64,000 bases of DNA from Romanomermis culicivorax (Eukaryota; Nematoda; Enoplea; Mermithida; Mermithidae), in the NCBI GenBank assembly GCA_963922205.1, contig CAWUHX010000040.1, positions 851,001 through 915,000 on the forward strand. The letters are read 5' to 3'. A program made the position numbers and the translations under genes. Of the stretch, positions 11,734-23,609 are shown piece after piece. The notes under the pieces are model-generated. The model was not told the DNA's origin. It ran no database searches and worked only from the letters and a program-made list of their open reading frames with translations. Each line of letters starts with the position of its first letter. Position 1 is the first letter of the stretch.

Positions 11734-13992
11734 TCACCAATCGCGTTGTCCACGGATGTCGTTTGAATTGTTTCGAAAATCAACTTGCCGTGGTTGGGCG
11801 GCATAATTTGGGCCGTTTGTTTCAAGTCGGGTTGACTGTTGAGCGTTCTGCTGCTTGAGCCAGACGCAGTCTTCGGTATTGTGGGTGCGGGATTTGTGGG
11901 CGTCGCACCAAAGACCTGTAGGTTGCGTCGTGCGTGCGCGGTCTCTGCTGGCGGATCGGTCAAAGCGATTTACGTACGGCTCTCTGTTTTGAGATGGATG
12001 GCGCGGGCTTTGTTGCCTATTGTTTGATATCGTTTCTTCAGGGCGCTGTCGAGATTTTCGTTCTTCATAGTCGCGGTCATATCGTTGAATTAATTGTTCC
12101 AAAAGTATCTCCCTGCGCGGCGGTTGCGGCCGCGGTGGCTCAATCGCTTGTGGTTGAAAAGAGAGGAATTTAGTGGGTTGCGGCGCCGAATTTTGCATCC
12201 TACGATCCATTGAGGGAGAGCGCTCACGGTAGCGGTTTTGAGGAGGGTCCATGCTGCGGCGGCGTTCGAAACGGCGGTCAAAGGATTGCGGCGACTTCGG
12301 TGGTGGTGCCTCTTGATCGGCTTGATTTACAAGAATTGGTCTTTCCGGGGTTCCGATTTCGGCTTTAGTTGCATTGAGGACACTGCGGGCTTTGGCTACG
12401 GCGTCGGCCAGTTGTTGAACATGTGTGAAACCCTTTGCTTGTTCGCCAATTGTTAGTTGATAGAAAACAGGCATTTTGGTCAAAAAGGTGTCAATTACTT
12501 GTTTGTGCCGGAAAGTTTGATCTTCATGCTGATACAATAATTGTACATACGTCATTACCTTACTCAGGAACCCGGCGGGTTCTTCTCCAGCTTCTGGGGT
12601 AATTGACGCAAGTTCGCGTTTAAGAGTCATCGGGTTGCAATCGGGCGCCAACTGGAACATGAGTAAGTGTTTGGCGTCTTCGTATCGCGTCATATCTTGG
12701 ATCATATCGCTCGGCGTATCGCGGGTGAGTCGGCGTAGGGCACTCATTTTCACGTGGTTGGAGGCATCGTAACCGAACTCATTTTCCAGTCGGATGAAAA
12801 AGCGTAACAGGCGTTTATTTGTTGCGGTGCCGTCGATTATCAGAGGGTGCATATTGTCGACGATTGTTTTGATGCGGCTATCTTCCTCTGGATGAGACGT
12901 GCGCGGCATGTCGTACGGAGGATGCGGGTGTTCATAATAATCCTCGGGTGGGTAATCTGAGAAACCAAACTGGTTTGCCGCGGGCGGTGGGCGTCTTTGA
13001 AGCGCGGAACAGTGTAAATCCTCGTCGGCGCGCGTCGTGCGGGCGAATTCGTTATTATATACAGTATCCGTCGATGGTGCTTTGGGTTTGACTTGGTTTG
13101 GTAGCCTGCCAAAGACTGGAGCCGGTTCAGTTTCACGGAGAGTTTCGTTCGGGATATAAATATCTCTTGTTTCCTCGCCGTGAAACCGTGAGGACACCGG
13201 CGGCGGTCTTGGTGTAGGGGGATTACGTGCGTGCGTCGCGGCGGCGGTTGTGGAAATCAATTGTTGCCTTTGCTCGGCGAGTGCGGCGAAACGTGCGTTA
13301 GTGGCTTTAGTTTGCTCTTGGATTTCGCGTTTGACGCGTAATTGCTGCGCTTGGAATTGGTCGGAGACGGCGCCGATAATTTGATCGATGGTCTGTACCG
13401 TAGGAACATTGTTGGTTATGCGCGCGGCGGCGGTGTTGAGTTGTTCCAGCGCGTCGCGTGCTTCGATTCGAAAATTTTGGACTTCATTGGCGTTTGCGAT
13501 TGCTAGGCTGCTACGGTGATTATTTGCTGAAGCGCGGGTGGCGGCTGGGGCTTGCGGCGGTTCAATATTGACAAAAGATTCGGAGGAGTCGGTTCTGGCG
13601 ACGGTTGGATCATTGTTAAGTCTGGCTGCGGCGCTTGGCGGCGGTATTTGCGGTGCGGTCGGCGCGTTGGGGCAGTTCACAGCGGCGGTGATGGGATTTT
13701 GATCTAGCGGCCGCGGGAATTGAGAATTGATGGTCGCCGCGGTTGCGGGAATGAGCGGTGTTTGGGGCTGTGCCGTCCCATCCAACGTAGGGGTACTGAA
13801 ATTAGACAAGGGCGGATTATGGGGCGGGAGGCTTACCGTGGGTACCGCTGTCGATTGTGTAATATTTGACGGTCGCGGCAACATCATCTGATCAAAACTT
13901 AAGGCGCGGCGTGCGGCTGTGGCGGCGTTCGGAGAACTGGAGCGCGACAGAAATCGAGTGAAGTCCGGCGGTGTGTGGCTTACTGTTGGCAT
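11734..13992 (-). CDS. gag: Copy A gag polyprotein
   Basis: It starts at the ATG at 13,992 ([11 protein letters not shown]), the first ATG after the PBS; the frame is open further upstream into the LTR but only with non-ATG codons. The N-terminal half is Pro/Ala/Ser-rich with a helical segment near [14 protein letters not shown] capsid-like region (about residues 380-530: [19 protein letters not shown] to [14 protein letters not shown]) matches gypsy Gag capsids in size and place. A basic Arg-rich region precedes a single zinc motif, [14 protein letters not shown] (CX2HX9C), with Lys where CsRn1-type CHCC motifs have the last Cys. It stops at a TGA that replaces an Arg codon; in copy C the frame runs on into pol, so this is about 750 residues of a Gag-Pol fusion. 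Confidence 0.85.
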   Translation of the reverse strand: MPTVSHTPPDFTRFLSRSSSPNAATAARRALSFDQMMLPRPSNITQSTAVPTVSLPPHNPPLSNFSTPTLDGTAQPQTPLIPATAATINSQFPRPLDQNPITAAVNCPNAPTAPQIPPPSAAARLNNDPTVARTDSSESFVNIEPPQAPAATRASANNHRSSLAIANANEVQNFRIEARDALEQLNTAAARITNNVPTVQTIDQIIGAVSDQFQAQQLRVKREIQEQTKATNARFAALAEQRQQLISTTAAATHARNPPTPRPPPVSSRFHGEETRDIYIPNETLRETEPAPVFGRLPNQVKPKAPSTDTVYNNEFARTTRADEDLHCSALQRRPPPAANQFGFSDYPPEDYYEHPHPPYDMPRTSHPEEDSRIKTIVDNMHPLIIDGTATNKRLLRFFIRLENEFGYDASNHVKMSALRRLTRDTPSDMIQDMTRYEDAKHLLMFQLAPDCNPMTLKRELASITPEAGEEPAGFLSKVMTYVQLLYQHEDQTFRHKQVIDTFLTKMPVFYQLTIGEQAKGFTHVQQLADAVAKARSVLNATKAEIGTPERPILVNQADQEAPPPKSPQSFDRRFERRRSMDPPQNRYRERSPSMDRRMQNSAPQPTKFLSFQPQAIEPPRPQPPRREILLEQLIQRYDRDYEERKSRQRPEETISNNRQQSPRHPSQNREPYVNRFDRSASRDRARTTQPTGLWCDAHKSRTHNTEDCVWLKQQNAQQSTRLETNGPNYAAQPRQVDFRNNSNDIRGQRDW

Positions 13993-14111
13993 CTTCTTAC
14001 GTAGGTTATAATAACCTCTTTTGTATCCTTTGGCGCAGCTGCGGCGGGGTCGAATTTTGAATTCTTCGTGTTTTTCCGGATGCAACGCAACGGCGGAGAG
14101 CGGCAACGTAC

Positions 14112-14128
14112 AATCCAAACGGTCACCA
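14112..14128 (-). other. Primer-binding site of copy A
   Basis: One base inside the 5' LTR, the minus strand reads TGGTGACCGTTTGGATT, complementary to a tRNA 3' end ...GGTCACCA. The first eight bases are those of tRNA-Trp-primed elements; the rest does not match the tRNA-Trp I know, so the primer is unassigned. Conserved in copies B and C. Confidence 0.75.
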
Positions 14129-14129
14129 G

Positions 14130-14723
14130 TGTTGTATTTTGGTTTTAGTCGGGGCGGAGATGGTGCGGCGTTAGCAGGATTGGGATTCCGAGGTTGCGTC
14201 CTTAATGTACGTGCGTCCCACACCCACGTTTACCCGATAACCTAATTACTAGTACTTAAACCCCGACAATAATTAACCCAACAATTAAAGAAAAACCTAG
14301 TTTCTTTAATTGTCTCCCTTATTGCTCAGTACCAAAAGGCGAGAGAACTTTTCTACCTATTTATTATTATACGATAAAGATACGAAAACTTACGTGACAA
14401 AACGCGGCGGGCGAGGCGAAGAGAAAAAGTAATAATAACAAATCGACTCCCACGCACGGGCGAGAAAAGACAAGAAGGCGTGGTGGGAGGCTGCTAATAT
14501 AGACTAGTGGTGGCCGGCGGGGCACACAACTAGTAGAAAAATAAAAACACACAAAGAATACGTGAAACAATAAGTGAATAGAGAGAGACCAGCGCACGCG
14601 TACCGATGTGCGCTACAGTAAGATGGCCACTGGTGGTCCGCGTTGCTCTCTCCACTTGCCACCTGCAGGCCTGTGACGTATTTTGACAAAACAATAAAAA
14701 TCGGCAGAAAACACACTACAACA
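14130..14723 (-). repeat. Copy A 5' LTR (594 bp)
   Basis: TG...CA termini; it matches 535-1128 except for about ten substitutions. On the minus strand it carries GTAAGT at 14,388-14,393 (candidate splice donor, conserved in all family LTRs) and AATAAA near 14,361. Confidence 0.95.
14388..14393 (-). promoter_or_regulatory. Candidate 5' splice donor in LTR
   Basis: CACGTAAGT on the minus strand. Equivalent sites are at 793-798, 20,721-20,726, 49,794-49,799 and 63,344-63,349. With the acceptors before ORF2 and ORF3 it could give spliced subgenomic mRNAs. Confidence 0.4.
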
Positions 14724-17700
14724 GGTACGACCAATTGCTTGACATCTTTAAGCTGACGATACAAAATTTGGTCTTCGATGAAGAAAATCGGTGGATGTTT
14801 GGCGGCATTGTCCGTTCTGAGGGTGGCGATGATTTTTGCAATGGCTGGATCCGCGGCTTGAGCTTTTAAAACTTCCTCGTGAGCAGCAATCGTGATGGCC
14901 TCGGCGGTGGGCCGTTCGTGGTCGGGGGCTACTGGCATTGAATTAGAGAGTGTGGGTTGACTGATGGTCTTTTTAGTCATTGCACGGGTGACGGCATTGA
15001 TTTCGGCATCGACTTCCGAAAGCGGTGAGGCCGCTGCTGGGAGTATCTCGGGTACCGTTAGGTCGGTGGCCGTAGTTGCACCAGCAGGGTGAAAATTCTT
15101 ACGGAAAATCTTTGCGGTTAAATTTTCGGTGTTCTGGATCAGTGTTTCGTCACAGTCATCTTTCCTGGACAAAAAATTGGCACAGGTGTTGTCTTTACCC
15201 TTAACGTATTCAACCTTATAATCGTAATCTTCGAGGCTTATCGCGAAACTTTGGAGGCGCGAATTAGGGTGCTTTTCATCTTTGAGCCATTCGAGGGGTT
15301 TGTGATCGGTGCAGACAATAACTTTTTGGCCATACACATAGTGGCGGTACATCCGGAAGCCGTTGACAATGGGGTGGCATTCACGCTCAGTTGTACTGTA
15401 GCGGGTTTTGGCATCGGTGAGTACGCGGCTATTGTAGGCGATGACCCATTGATCATTTCGGTTTTCTTGATACAAAATCGCTCCAATGGCGGTCGTACTG
15501 GCATCTGTTTGGATTATGAATTGAGCTTTTCCATCGTAGACCGGATAGCGGAGAAAAGGCGATGACGTCAGGGCTTTCTTGATACCGTCGAACGCGGCGT
15601 TGTGTTCGTCCGTGGTGATATATTGGGGGTCTTTACGTAGAAGTCCATACAAAGGACTGGACAAGATCGCCAAGTTGGGGATTAATCGTTTGCACCATTG
15701 GACTAAACCTAAAAAACTTTGCATACCTTTTTTGGTCTTCGGAAATTCATACTTAGCGATAGCTTTGACTTTTTCCGGATCGGCTGCGATTCCACGGGTG
15801 CTAAGAAGATGTCCCAGGAATTTTACTTGCGGCGGCAGGAATTCGCATTTGTCTGGCCGAAGTGTGAGGTTGGCTGTGCGGAGGGCGTCCAAAATGGTTT
15901 GTAGATGTTCCAAATGTTCTTCGAATGAATTCGAGAAAATGATAATATCGTCAATATAAACGAGGCAAATCTTCCAGATGTATGGGTGGAGAATTCTTTC
16001 CATTAGGCGTTGAAATTCGGCGGGGGCGTTCTTCAAGCCGAATGGTAAAACTTTGAATCGAAACAAACCTTCTTGGCAGATGGAGGTTGTTTTATCACGT
16101 GAGTCGGCGTTGAGAGGTACCTGCCAGTACCCTGCTTTGAGATCCAAGGTAGTGAAGAATTTTGCTTGTCCCATCGCGTCCAGATAATCGTCAATGCGCT
16201 GGATCGGGAATTTGTCGCTAGGCCTAACATCGTTTATTCCACGGTAGTCGACAACGGGTCTCCATGAGCCATCTTTTTTCTTTACCAGGAATGGTGGTGC
16301 GGCCCAGGGTGAGTGAGATGGTTGGATAAAATCGTTGTCAAGCATTTCTTGAATATGGCGATGTACAATCGGTCTTTGCTCCATCCGGGGGCGATAATAA
16401 TGACCGGATATGGGCTTTGCGGTGCCGGTGTTGATGCTGGCGGTTAATTCGCTGGTTATAGTGGGTTTGTCGCCGGGGAGGCTGAAAACATCGCGGTTTT
16501 GTCGAAGCATACTGAGGGCTTTTGCTTTTTGAGCGGCAGCAACGTAAGTTTTTTTGGTCATCTTGTTCATAGCGAATTCCAATTTTTGTTGTGCGGTGTG
16601 ACCAGGGAACGATTTATCGAGTGCAGCAGGTTCGTGGTCGGTCAAATCGCGGTCGGCGGCAGTGACTGCTATTTGGCAATCGGCGTAGGTTTCGGAATAC
16701 TCTAGCGTGTGTTTTGCCATCGCGATGAGCTGATTTGGTCGGAGTTTGATACTGTTCGGCGTATTATTGATGAAGAGTAGCGGACAACGACCATTGGTGA
16801 TGTTGACAACTGCGGTTTCAACTGGGAGCTCTGCGGCTACGCTGTTAGTGGCTAGTGGTTGCACGATCAGGTCTGGAATAGTCGCCGATGTTGTGGGGAA
16901 CACGGTACTTTTGACCCATTGTTGGCAATGCGGTGAAATCGAAATGGAAGCTTGGGGGACGAGAAAAATTGGTTCGGCGAGTTCAGTAACCTCCAGCTGC
17001 TGGGGGGGCGGTTGGTGTGGACTAGGTTGAGCCTGCGGTATCGGTTGTTCAGCTTCTATTTCTTCAGGCTGGCTGAAAATATCAGATTTATCATCAGAGA
17101 AACTCACTCGCTCGTCCTCGGGGATTTCTTCTAAGACGTTGTCATTGGCGATGTTTAGGAACAGTTCCGTATGAGGGTGGACAGAGGCGATTACTTTGAG
17201 CGGCTGTTTTACGTCTTGTATTTTGATGTAATTATCTTTAAAATTCAAAATTGCGTGGATGTCTGGGTGCGCGAGGAAGTCGGTCCCGATGATACATTGG
17301 TCGTTTCCATCCTCGTCAAGAATTACACATTTGATCATGTGCTCTCGGAACGCGGATTCCATCATAATGACTACTGGGTCATGGGCGTTGACAACGGCGC
17401 CATTGGCTACTTTGATTTTTCCGCAAATCGGGAGTTGGAGCGATTGTTTGTCAAAAGCGCGTTTGACTAATCCTGAGGACAAAACGGAGCATTGGGCACC
17501 GGTGTCGATGAGCGCGTGTGCTTTAACGGCTCCGATCTTGATTGGAATTTAGAAAGCTCTTGTGGAGGCATATTTGCGGACAAAGGATTTTGAAGGTGGC
17601 ATGAGGTTATCAATTTGACAGACGGAGGAGCGAATATGGCATGGATCTTGAAAAGCGCGTCCTGTTGCGTTCCAACAGACTATGCCCGGGCTGACAATTG

Positions 17701-20465
17701 GTGCGGCGGAAGTGATTTCTTTAGACGGGATGACCATATTGGCTGTGGAAGTCAATTGGTTAATAGCGCGTGTTTCGAGAGCGGGTGTTGGCGCCGCATT
17801 CCGTGGCGGTAGCCCGGGTAGGGCTAGTTGTATCTCTGACAATTGGGAACTGGCGCGCGAAGAATCTGTTGGTGTTGTGATGTATGGAGCCGGTACGGCG
17901 TTGAAGTGAATATGTTGTTCCCATGGTGCCGGAAATTGATGGTTCGGATACACAGCGTAGGTAGTCTGAACAAAATCATTTGGGCGTTGCATAGAATTAC
18001 CTTCATAAAAATGATTTCGCGCGCCGCGGGCGTAGTTTGTGCCTCGTTGGGGCGGTCCTCCGCGGCAGGGTCTTCAATCGTGCTGACCAGGAATATCGTT
18101 CCAGTTGTTTCGAAAATCGGCTTGCCATGGATGGGCAGCGTAGGTTGGGTGATTCAGTTCTTGGCGAGTTAGTTGTTGAGCATTTTGCCGCTTGAGCCAG
18201 ACACAATCTTCGGTGTTGTGGGTGCGGGATTTGTGAGCATCGCACCAAAGACCTGTAGGCTGCATCGTCCGGGTGCGGTCTCGGCTGGCGGATCGATCGA
18301 AGCGGTTTGCATATGATTCTCGGTTTTGAGATTGATGGTGTAGACTTTGTTGTCGGTTGAGGGATGATGTTTCCTCTGGATGTTGACATGATTTTCGTTC
18401 TTCGTAGTCGCGGTCGTATCTCTGAATCAATTGTTCTAGAAGCATCTCCATACGCGTTGGCTGTGGCGGAGGTGGTTCTATCGCTTGCGGTTGGAAAGAG
18501 ACAAATTTAGCGGGTGGTGGCGCCGAATTTTGGATTCTGCGGTCCATAGAAGGAGAGCGCTCGCAGTAGCGGTTTTGAGGGCGGTCCATGCTGCGGGGGC
18601 GTTCAAAACGGTGGTCAAAAGGCTGCGGGGACTTCGGGGGTTGTGCTTCCCGATCGGCTTGGTTTATGAGGATAGGTCGTTTGGCGGTACCAATTTTGGC
18701 TTTGGTTGCGTTGAGGACACTACGGGCTTTAGCTACAGCGTTGGCCAATTGTTGGACATTCGTGAAGTCTTTCGCTTGCTCGCCAATTGTTAATTGATAG
18801 AAAACAGGCATTTTTGTCAAAAAGGTGTCAACTACTGGTTTGTGCAGAAAGGTTTGATCTTCATCCTGGTATAACAATTGTAAATAAGTCATTACCTTAC
18901 TCAAGAACGCGGCAGGTTCCTCTCCAATTTCTGGGGTGATTGACGCAAGTTCGGGTTTGAGGGTCATCTGATTACAATCCGGAGCCAGTTGGAACATGAG
19001 TAAATTTTTTGCGTCTTCGTATCGGGTCATATCTTGGATCATATCGCTCGGCGTATCGCGGATGAGTCGGCGTAGTGCGCTCATCTTTACATGGTTGGAG
19101 GCGTCGTAGCCAAACTCGTTTCCCAGGCGGATGAAGAAGCGTAGCAGACGTTTATTTGTCGTGGCGCCGTCGATGATCAACGGGTGCTTGTTGTCAACAA
19201 GCGTTTTGATGCGGCTATCTTCTTTGGGATGAGATGTGCGCGGCATGTTGTACCGCGGTTGCGGGTGGTCGTAATAATTGTCCGGTGGGTAGTCTGAGAA
19301 GCCAAAATGGTTTGCAGCGGGCGGTTGACGTCTTAGAAGCGCTGAACATTGTAATTCTTTGTCTCCGCATGCGGTGCGGGAAAATTCGTTATTGTACAGT
19401 GTGTCCGTCGACGGCGCTTTAGGTTTGACCTGATTTGGTAGTCATCCGAAGACTTGAGCTGGTTCAGTTTCACGGAGAGTTTCGTTTGGGATATAGATGT
19501 CTGGCGTTTCCTTGCTGTGAAACCGTGTGGACACCGGCAGCAGTCTTGGTGTGGGCCGGTTGCGCGCATTAGTTGCGGCGGTGGTTGTAGAAATCAACTG
19601 TTGCATTTGCTCGGCGAGTGCGGCGAAGCGCGCGTTTGTGGCTTTGGTTTGTTCCTGGATTTGGCGTTGGACGCATAGTTGCTGGGCTTGAAATTGATCG
19701 GAAACGGCACGGATGATTTGATCAATCGTTTGTACAGTAGGAACATTGTTGGTGATGCGCGCGGCGGCGGTACTGAGTTGGTCCAACGCGTCGCGTGCTT
19801 CAATTCGAAAATTTTGAACTTCATTGGCGTTCTCGATTGCTATGCTGCTGCGGTGATTGCTTGTTGAAGTGCGGGTGGCGGCTGGGGCCTGCGGTGGATC
19901 GATATTGACAAAGGATTCGGAAGAATCGGTTCTGGCCACTGTTTGATCATTGTTATTTCGGGCCGCTGTGCTTGGCGGCGGTGCTTGCGGTACAGCCGGC
20001 GCGTTAGGGCAATTTACAGCGGCGATGAGAGGGTTTTGGTTTAGCGATTGCGGAGGTTGTGGATTGATTATGGCCGCGGTTGCCAGAATGAGCGGTACAT
20101 GCGGTTGTGCTGTCCCGTCTGACGCAGAAGTACTGAAACTAGCTAAGGGCGGATTATAGGGCGGGAGACTTACCGTGGGTACCGCTGTTGATTGCGCAAT
20201 ATTTGACGGTCGCGGCAAGAACATTTGGTCAAAACTCAGGGTGCGGCGGGGGGCTGTGGCGGCCTTCGGGGAACTAGATTGGGACAGTAGACGTGTGAGG
20301 TCCGGCGGTGTATGGCTTTTTTTTTGGCATCTTTTTTCGTATGGTATAGTAACCTTTTCTGTAACCTTGAGTGCAGCTGCGGCGAGGTCGAATTTTGGAA
20401 TCTTTGAACTTTTCGGATGCAAAGCAACGGCGGGGAAAGAAAGCGTACAATCCAAGTGGTCACCA
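14724..20465 (-). pseudogene. Copy B gag-pol (interrupted by copy A)
   Basis: An older member of the same family. gag begins near 20,330, where the ATG of the other copies is disrupted by a T-run; the gag capsid, the zinc motif ([14 protein letters not shown] near 18,240), protease (DTG near 17,500), RT (YIDD near 15,950) and RNase H follow in order and in one frame. At least three clear nonsense codons break it: at 19,442, 18,074 and 17,549 (the last inside ...RAF/IPIKIG before the protease), with another between 19,246 and 19,442. Protease through RNase H (about 14,730-17,480) is still open. At 14,724 copy A intervenes; the integrase resumes at 534. Most differences from C are substitutions, as expected of simple decay. 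Confidence 0.92.
20449..20465 (-). other. Primer-binding site of copy B
   Basis: TGGTGACCACTTGGATT on the minus strand, next to the LTR with a one-base spacer; differs from copies A and C at two positions. Confidence 0.7.
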
Positions 20466-20466
20466 G

Positions 20467-20762
20467 TGTTGTATTTTAGTTTTGGGGCGGCGATTGATGA
20501 GTTGTGGGCAGGATTGGGATTCCGAGGTTGCCTCCTTAATGTACGTGTTTCCCACACCCGCGTTTACCCGATAACCTAATTACTTGTACTTAAACCCCAA
20601 CACTAAAATATCCCACCAATTAAAGAAAGTCTAATTTCCTTAATTGTCCCCCCTATTGCGCAAGATCGAAAGGCGAGAGTTTTCTACCTTTTAATATTAC
20701 GCAATAAAAACACACAAAACACTTACGTGTACAAGGCGAGGACGGGCGAGAAAAATAATAAC
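20467..20762 (-). repeat. Copy B 5' LTR, truncated
   Basis: The inner half of the LTR can be aligned with the LTRs of copies A and C up to about AAAAATAATAACA at 20,750-20,762; the outer half (about 300 bp) is missing and unrelated AT-rich sequence follows. It keeps ACTTAC (GTAAGT on the minus strand) at 20,721-20,726. Confidence 0.85.
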
Positions 20763-21344
20763 ACGCTTCTTTCTTCCTTGTGATTCTTCAGGGCGTTTTT
20801 ATCTTTGGATGTTCTTGTTTTCAATGTTTGTCCAGTTTCCCAGACCTTCTGGCATGATTTCATTCATATTTTGTACAGGTAGGGTTCACCATACTGGTGC
20901 ATTTTTCAATTGTTTCTTTGCTGGTAGCAACCAATCTAACTTTATATTTCTTACATATCCACTTAACTTTCTGAGTAAAGTGTCCACTGTTCCAACTCAG
21001 TTCAACAATGATGTGTAAAAAATTTTTTCGTTTTTTAATTGTACAATTTCTTGAACTTGATCATTTAGACTGCCATTTGGGCAACTTTGAAGGTGATGCA
21101 GATTTTCTCCATTCATGCAACATTTGTGTCTAAAAATGCGGATGGGCATATCAATGTGAACATTCAACAGCTTCCAGGATTTCAGGGTTTTATATTAGTC
21201 AAATTTTAAAATCTAATAAATTTTAAGAATTTCTAATTAAAAGAAAATTTTCAAAAATTTTCAGGTCAGAAAACTATTTTTATATGGTAAACCTGATGAT
21301 AAAAGTGGCTTCAATAATTTTTTGTTTTCAGATAATTACACACC
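20763..21344 (+). other. AT-rich spacer with likely 5' UTR intron end
   Basis: No coding region recognised. A pyrimidine-rich tract ending TTTTGTTTTCAG at 21,320-21,331 looks like a 3' splice site; the exon would begin at 21,332, has an in-frame TAA at 21,333 and then the ATG at 21,345, so that exon would start with 13 bases of 5' UTR. The upstream exon was not found. Confidence 0.45.
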
Positions 21345-22763
21345 ATGATAGATGCTTACCTAAGTCGTAATCTTATTGGTCGCGACTTGAAGGCGTTTGA
21401 TCAACAATTTGTGCAAATTTTCAATGAGGACTCACACATCAACCATTTCAGTCCAAATTTTTTCATGTTCTTCCTGCTGGGATTCCACAACAGCTTGTTA
21501 ATCAATTCGATACGTTCTCAATATGGTATTGAACATATTTTCCATGTCAGGTATGATGAATTCAGACTGGCTAAATTTTTCATATTGATCAATAAGGATG
21601 GCAAGAAAAAAATTCTCATACGCAATTTTTATTTGTCTGATCGAGAGGACAAAAAAGTGATACCACCAAAGTACAAGTCCAAAGATGTGCCAATGCTCAT
21701 AACCAACCAGGAAAAAGAGATGATGGAACGAAATCTCGCACGGTGGAGGAAAGTGCAGAAAGAATACCGCCAAGCTGATGAGGAATGTCGCGACATGAGT
21801 TTCGAGGAATATCAGCGATATTTTATTGACTCATTAGATGAAAGAGAACGAGAAGTGCTGTTGACACAAACAGTAGATGAAGATGATCCGAATATGCTTG
21901 ATGACTATGATTTTGATGTTACGGAATATGCTCTGCATGAAGTAGAATATCCTGAGAGGGGAAGATCTCGCATTCAGTTGACAAAAATTTACAACTTGCC
22001 ACCTTTCATGAAGAAGGTAAAAGACCCACATCATCACTCTTTCTTCCCAAAGTTGACTAAAGGCTTAATCAATAGTAAAATTAATATCGGTAGAAAGGAC
22101 CTGATTCTTCTAACTGACTACACAGATATATTTGAACCTGACCATAATGCGATTGACCTACCATTGGTCGCAATATTCAGAGCAGCATTCTCCTTCGACT
22201 ATCTTCAAAATCAACAGGAAGACAATTTCAAAACTTTGCTTCGGATTGTCGATGATTTGTATGACAAACAATCCATGAAACTTGGTCATACAGAAGAAAA
22301 CAAGGTCGAGGAATGTGCCTTCACATTCGGAAAACTAGCAGCTATTAGTGATGCAAATCCAAAAATGGCTGAAATTAAACTTGAGCAATTAATTGAAGAA
22401 CAAGCTCAACAGGAGAGTGAACATTTTTTCCTCACGTTGGAACCAGCAAAACATGCAAATATCAATCGAATGGCTCGTAAGCTGCCTATTGTACTGTCAT
22501 TCAATCACTACATTGAACCATCTTCTGTTCTTAGTTTTTGCAAATTCCGAAATACAGCCACATCGAAAGTCTTTGTCATTCATGCTGATTTTCATGGGGG
22601 AAACCAACTATCAGAAGTTCTAACATTACCTAGCCAAAATAACTTGATAGATGATATTGTACGTGAGAGCGGAATTCAGAATCTAAATATTGAACAAATC
22701 GATATGGATCACTTTAAACATCATTTATATGAACTTTTTGATAGGATTAAACCATCTAATTAG
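21345..22763 (+). pseudogene. Toxin-like gene, N-terminal part
   Basis: 472 codons from an ATG (21,345) after a probable splice acceptor to a TAG (22,761-22,763). The product is rich in charged residues and has no signal peptide or membrane segment. I recognise no domain in this part. The following open stretch (22,782 onward) is in the same frame, so the TAG is probably a nonsense mutation, or a readthrough stop, inside one long gene ending at 26,593. It is intronless over more than 5 kb, unlike the TBC gene in this window with an intron every 60-180 bases. Base composition is AT-rich like the flanks and unlike the GC-richer retrotransposons. Confidence 0.6.
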
Positions 22764-23609
22764 GAGCAAGAGACGGCTGACTTGGCCTCTGTTAGTAGAC
22801 ATTTTTTTGGCGCCCTAATTTCATCTGATCATCAAAATGAAATTGATGTTTACGAAATGCAGCACAAAGAAGGAAAAACGCCCTCCGAGACAACTTTTTT
22901 AATACGCTCCAATGTCAAAGATTCTGAAAATGACCAGCTGCATCACGAAAGAAATTTGATATTAAATTTCAATGAACACTTGGATGCAAGTGATGTTTTT
23001 GATGAAAGAAGCGAGCCAATAGAAAATCCCGACACATTACTTGTTCATTTCACTCAAAATCTTGAAAAGTCGCCCATAGATCCACGGTTTGGATATTTAA
23101 AACGATCGGTGAATATTCATCAAGCACAGTTTTCGATATTTAAGGACGAATATACCCTGTCAAAAATAGACCATTTACCATTCGAGCTTCTAAAATCAAA
23201 TAAACCACAAATTGGTCAGTTTTATGAATCTTTACGGCAGATTTTCCAAGAATTTCGCCATTTAATTCATGAACCCAGTGTGGAGAATAGTGCCAACTTC
23301 AAAGCCATTATCCATGGATTGTTCCATAATGAACCATCAATAGAAAATGCAATTGAGCTTCCTTCACATTTGTCCACAGTGCAATATACAATACTTCTTC
23401 CGAAAAAGATTGATAATAAACTTAATGAACCGGGTAGGAGTGAAGGTGACAAAAGCAATACTGCAAATTTTATAGATTTGACAGACATTGGAAGCAATTC
23501 AGATGACCAAAGTAAAACTGACCACTTTTCATTTGGCGACAGTTTTGACGAAGGTGACCTTGATATGTGGAATGACAGACAAAGGGCTTCTCCAGAAAAT
23601 GATTGTTAA
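22764..23609 (+). pseudogene. Toxin-like gene, middle part
   Basis: It continues the frame of the upstream part after the TAG and stays open to a TAA at 23,607. No ATG opens it, so it is unlikely to be a separate gene. The sequence is acidic and low in hydrophobic runs, with an Asp/Ser-rich end (SFGDSFDEGDLDMW). The next part lies in another frame which opens just after a TGA at 23,600-23,602, so a one-base change near 23,600-23,607 shifts the reading frame. I recognise no domain here. Confidence 0.55.

Larger units (their letters stand above)
535..14723 (-). mobile_element. Copy A: 14.2-kb CsRn1-like Ty3/gypsy LTR retrotransposon, nested in copy B
   Basis: Complete element bounded by 594-bp LTRs that begin TGTT and end AACA, with a 4-bp target duplication GGTA at 531-534 and 14,724-14,727. 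In its own sense (minus strand) the order is 5' LTR, one-base spacer, primer-binding site, gag, protease, RT, RNase H, integrase, small membrane ORF, exonuclease ORF, polypurine tract, 3' LTR. It interrupts the pol gene of copy B. The two LTRs differ at about ten positions by eye (about 1.7%), so it is older than copy C. gag-pol carries a nonsense codon and a frameshift, so this copy cannot make a full Gag-Pol; the exonuclease ORF is still open. Assignment to the CsRn1 clade is an inference from the gag CX2HX9C motif, a PBS starting TGGTGACC and the 4-bp duplication. Confidence 0.95.

Noticed and set aside
22782..23609. Middle toxin-like part as an independent gene in an operon
   Set aside because: It has no ATG, shares the frame of the part before it and overlaps the next only at a frameshift; the setting is not bacterial.
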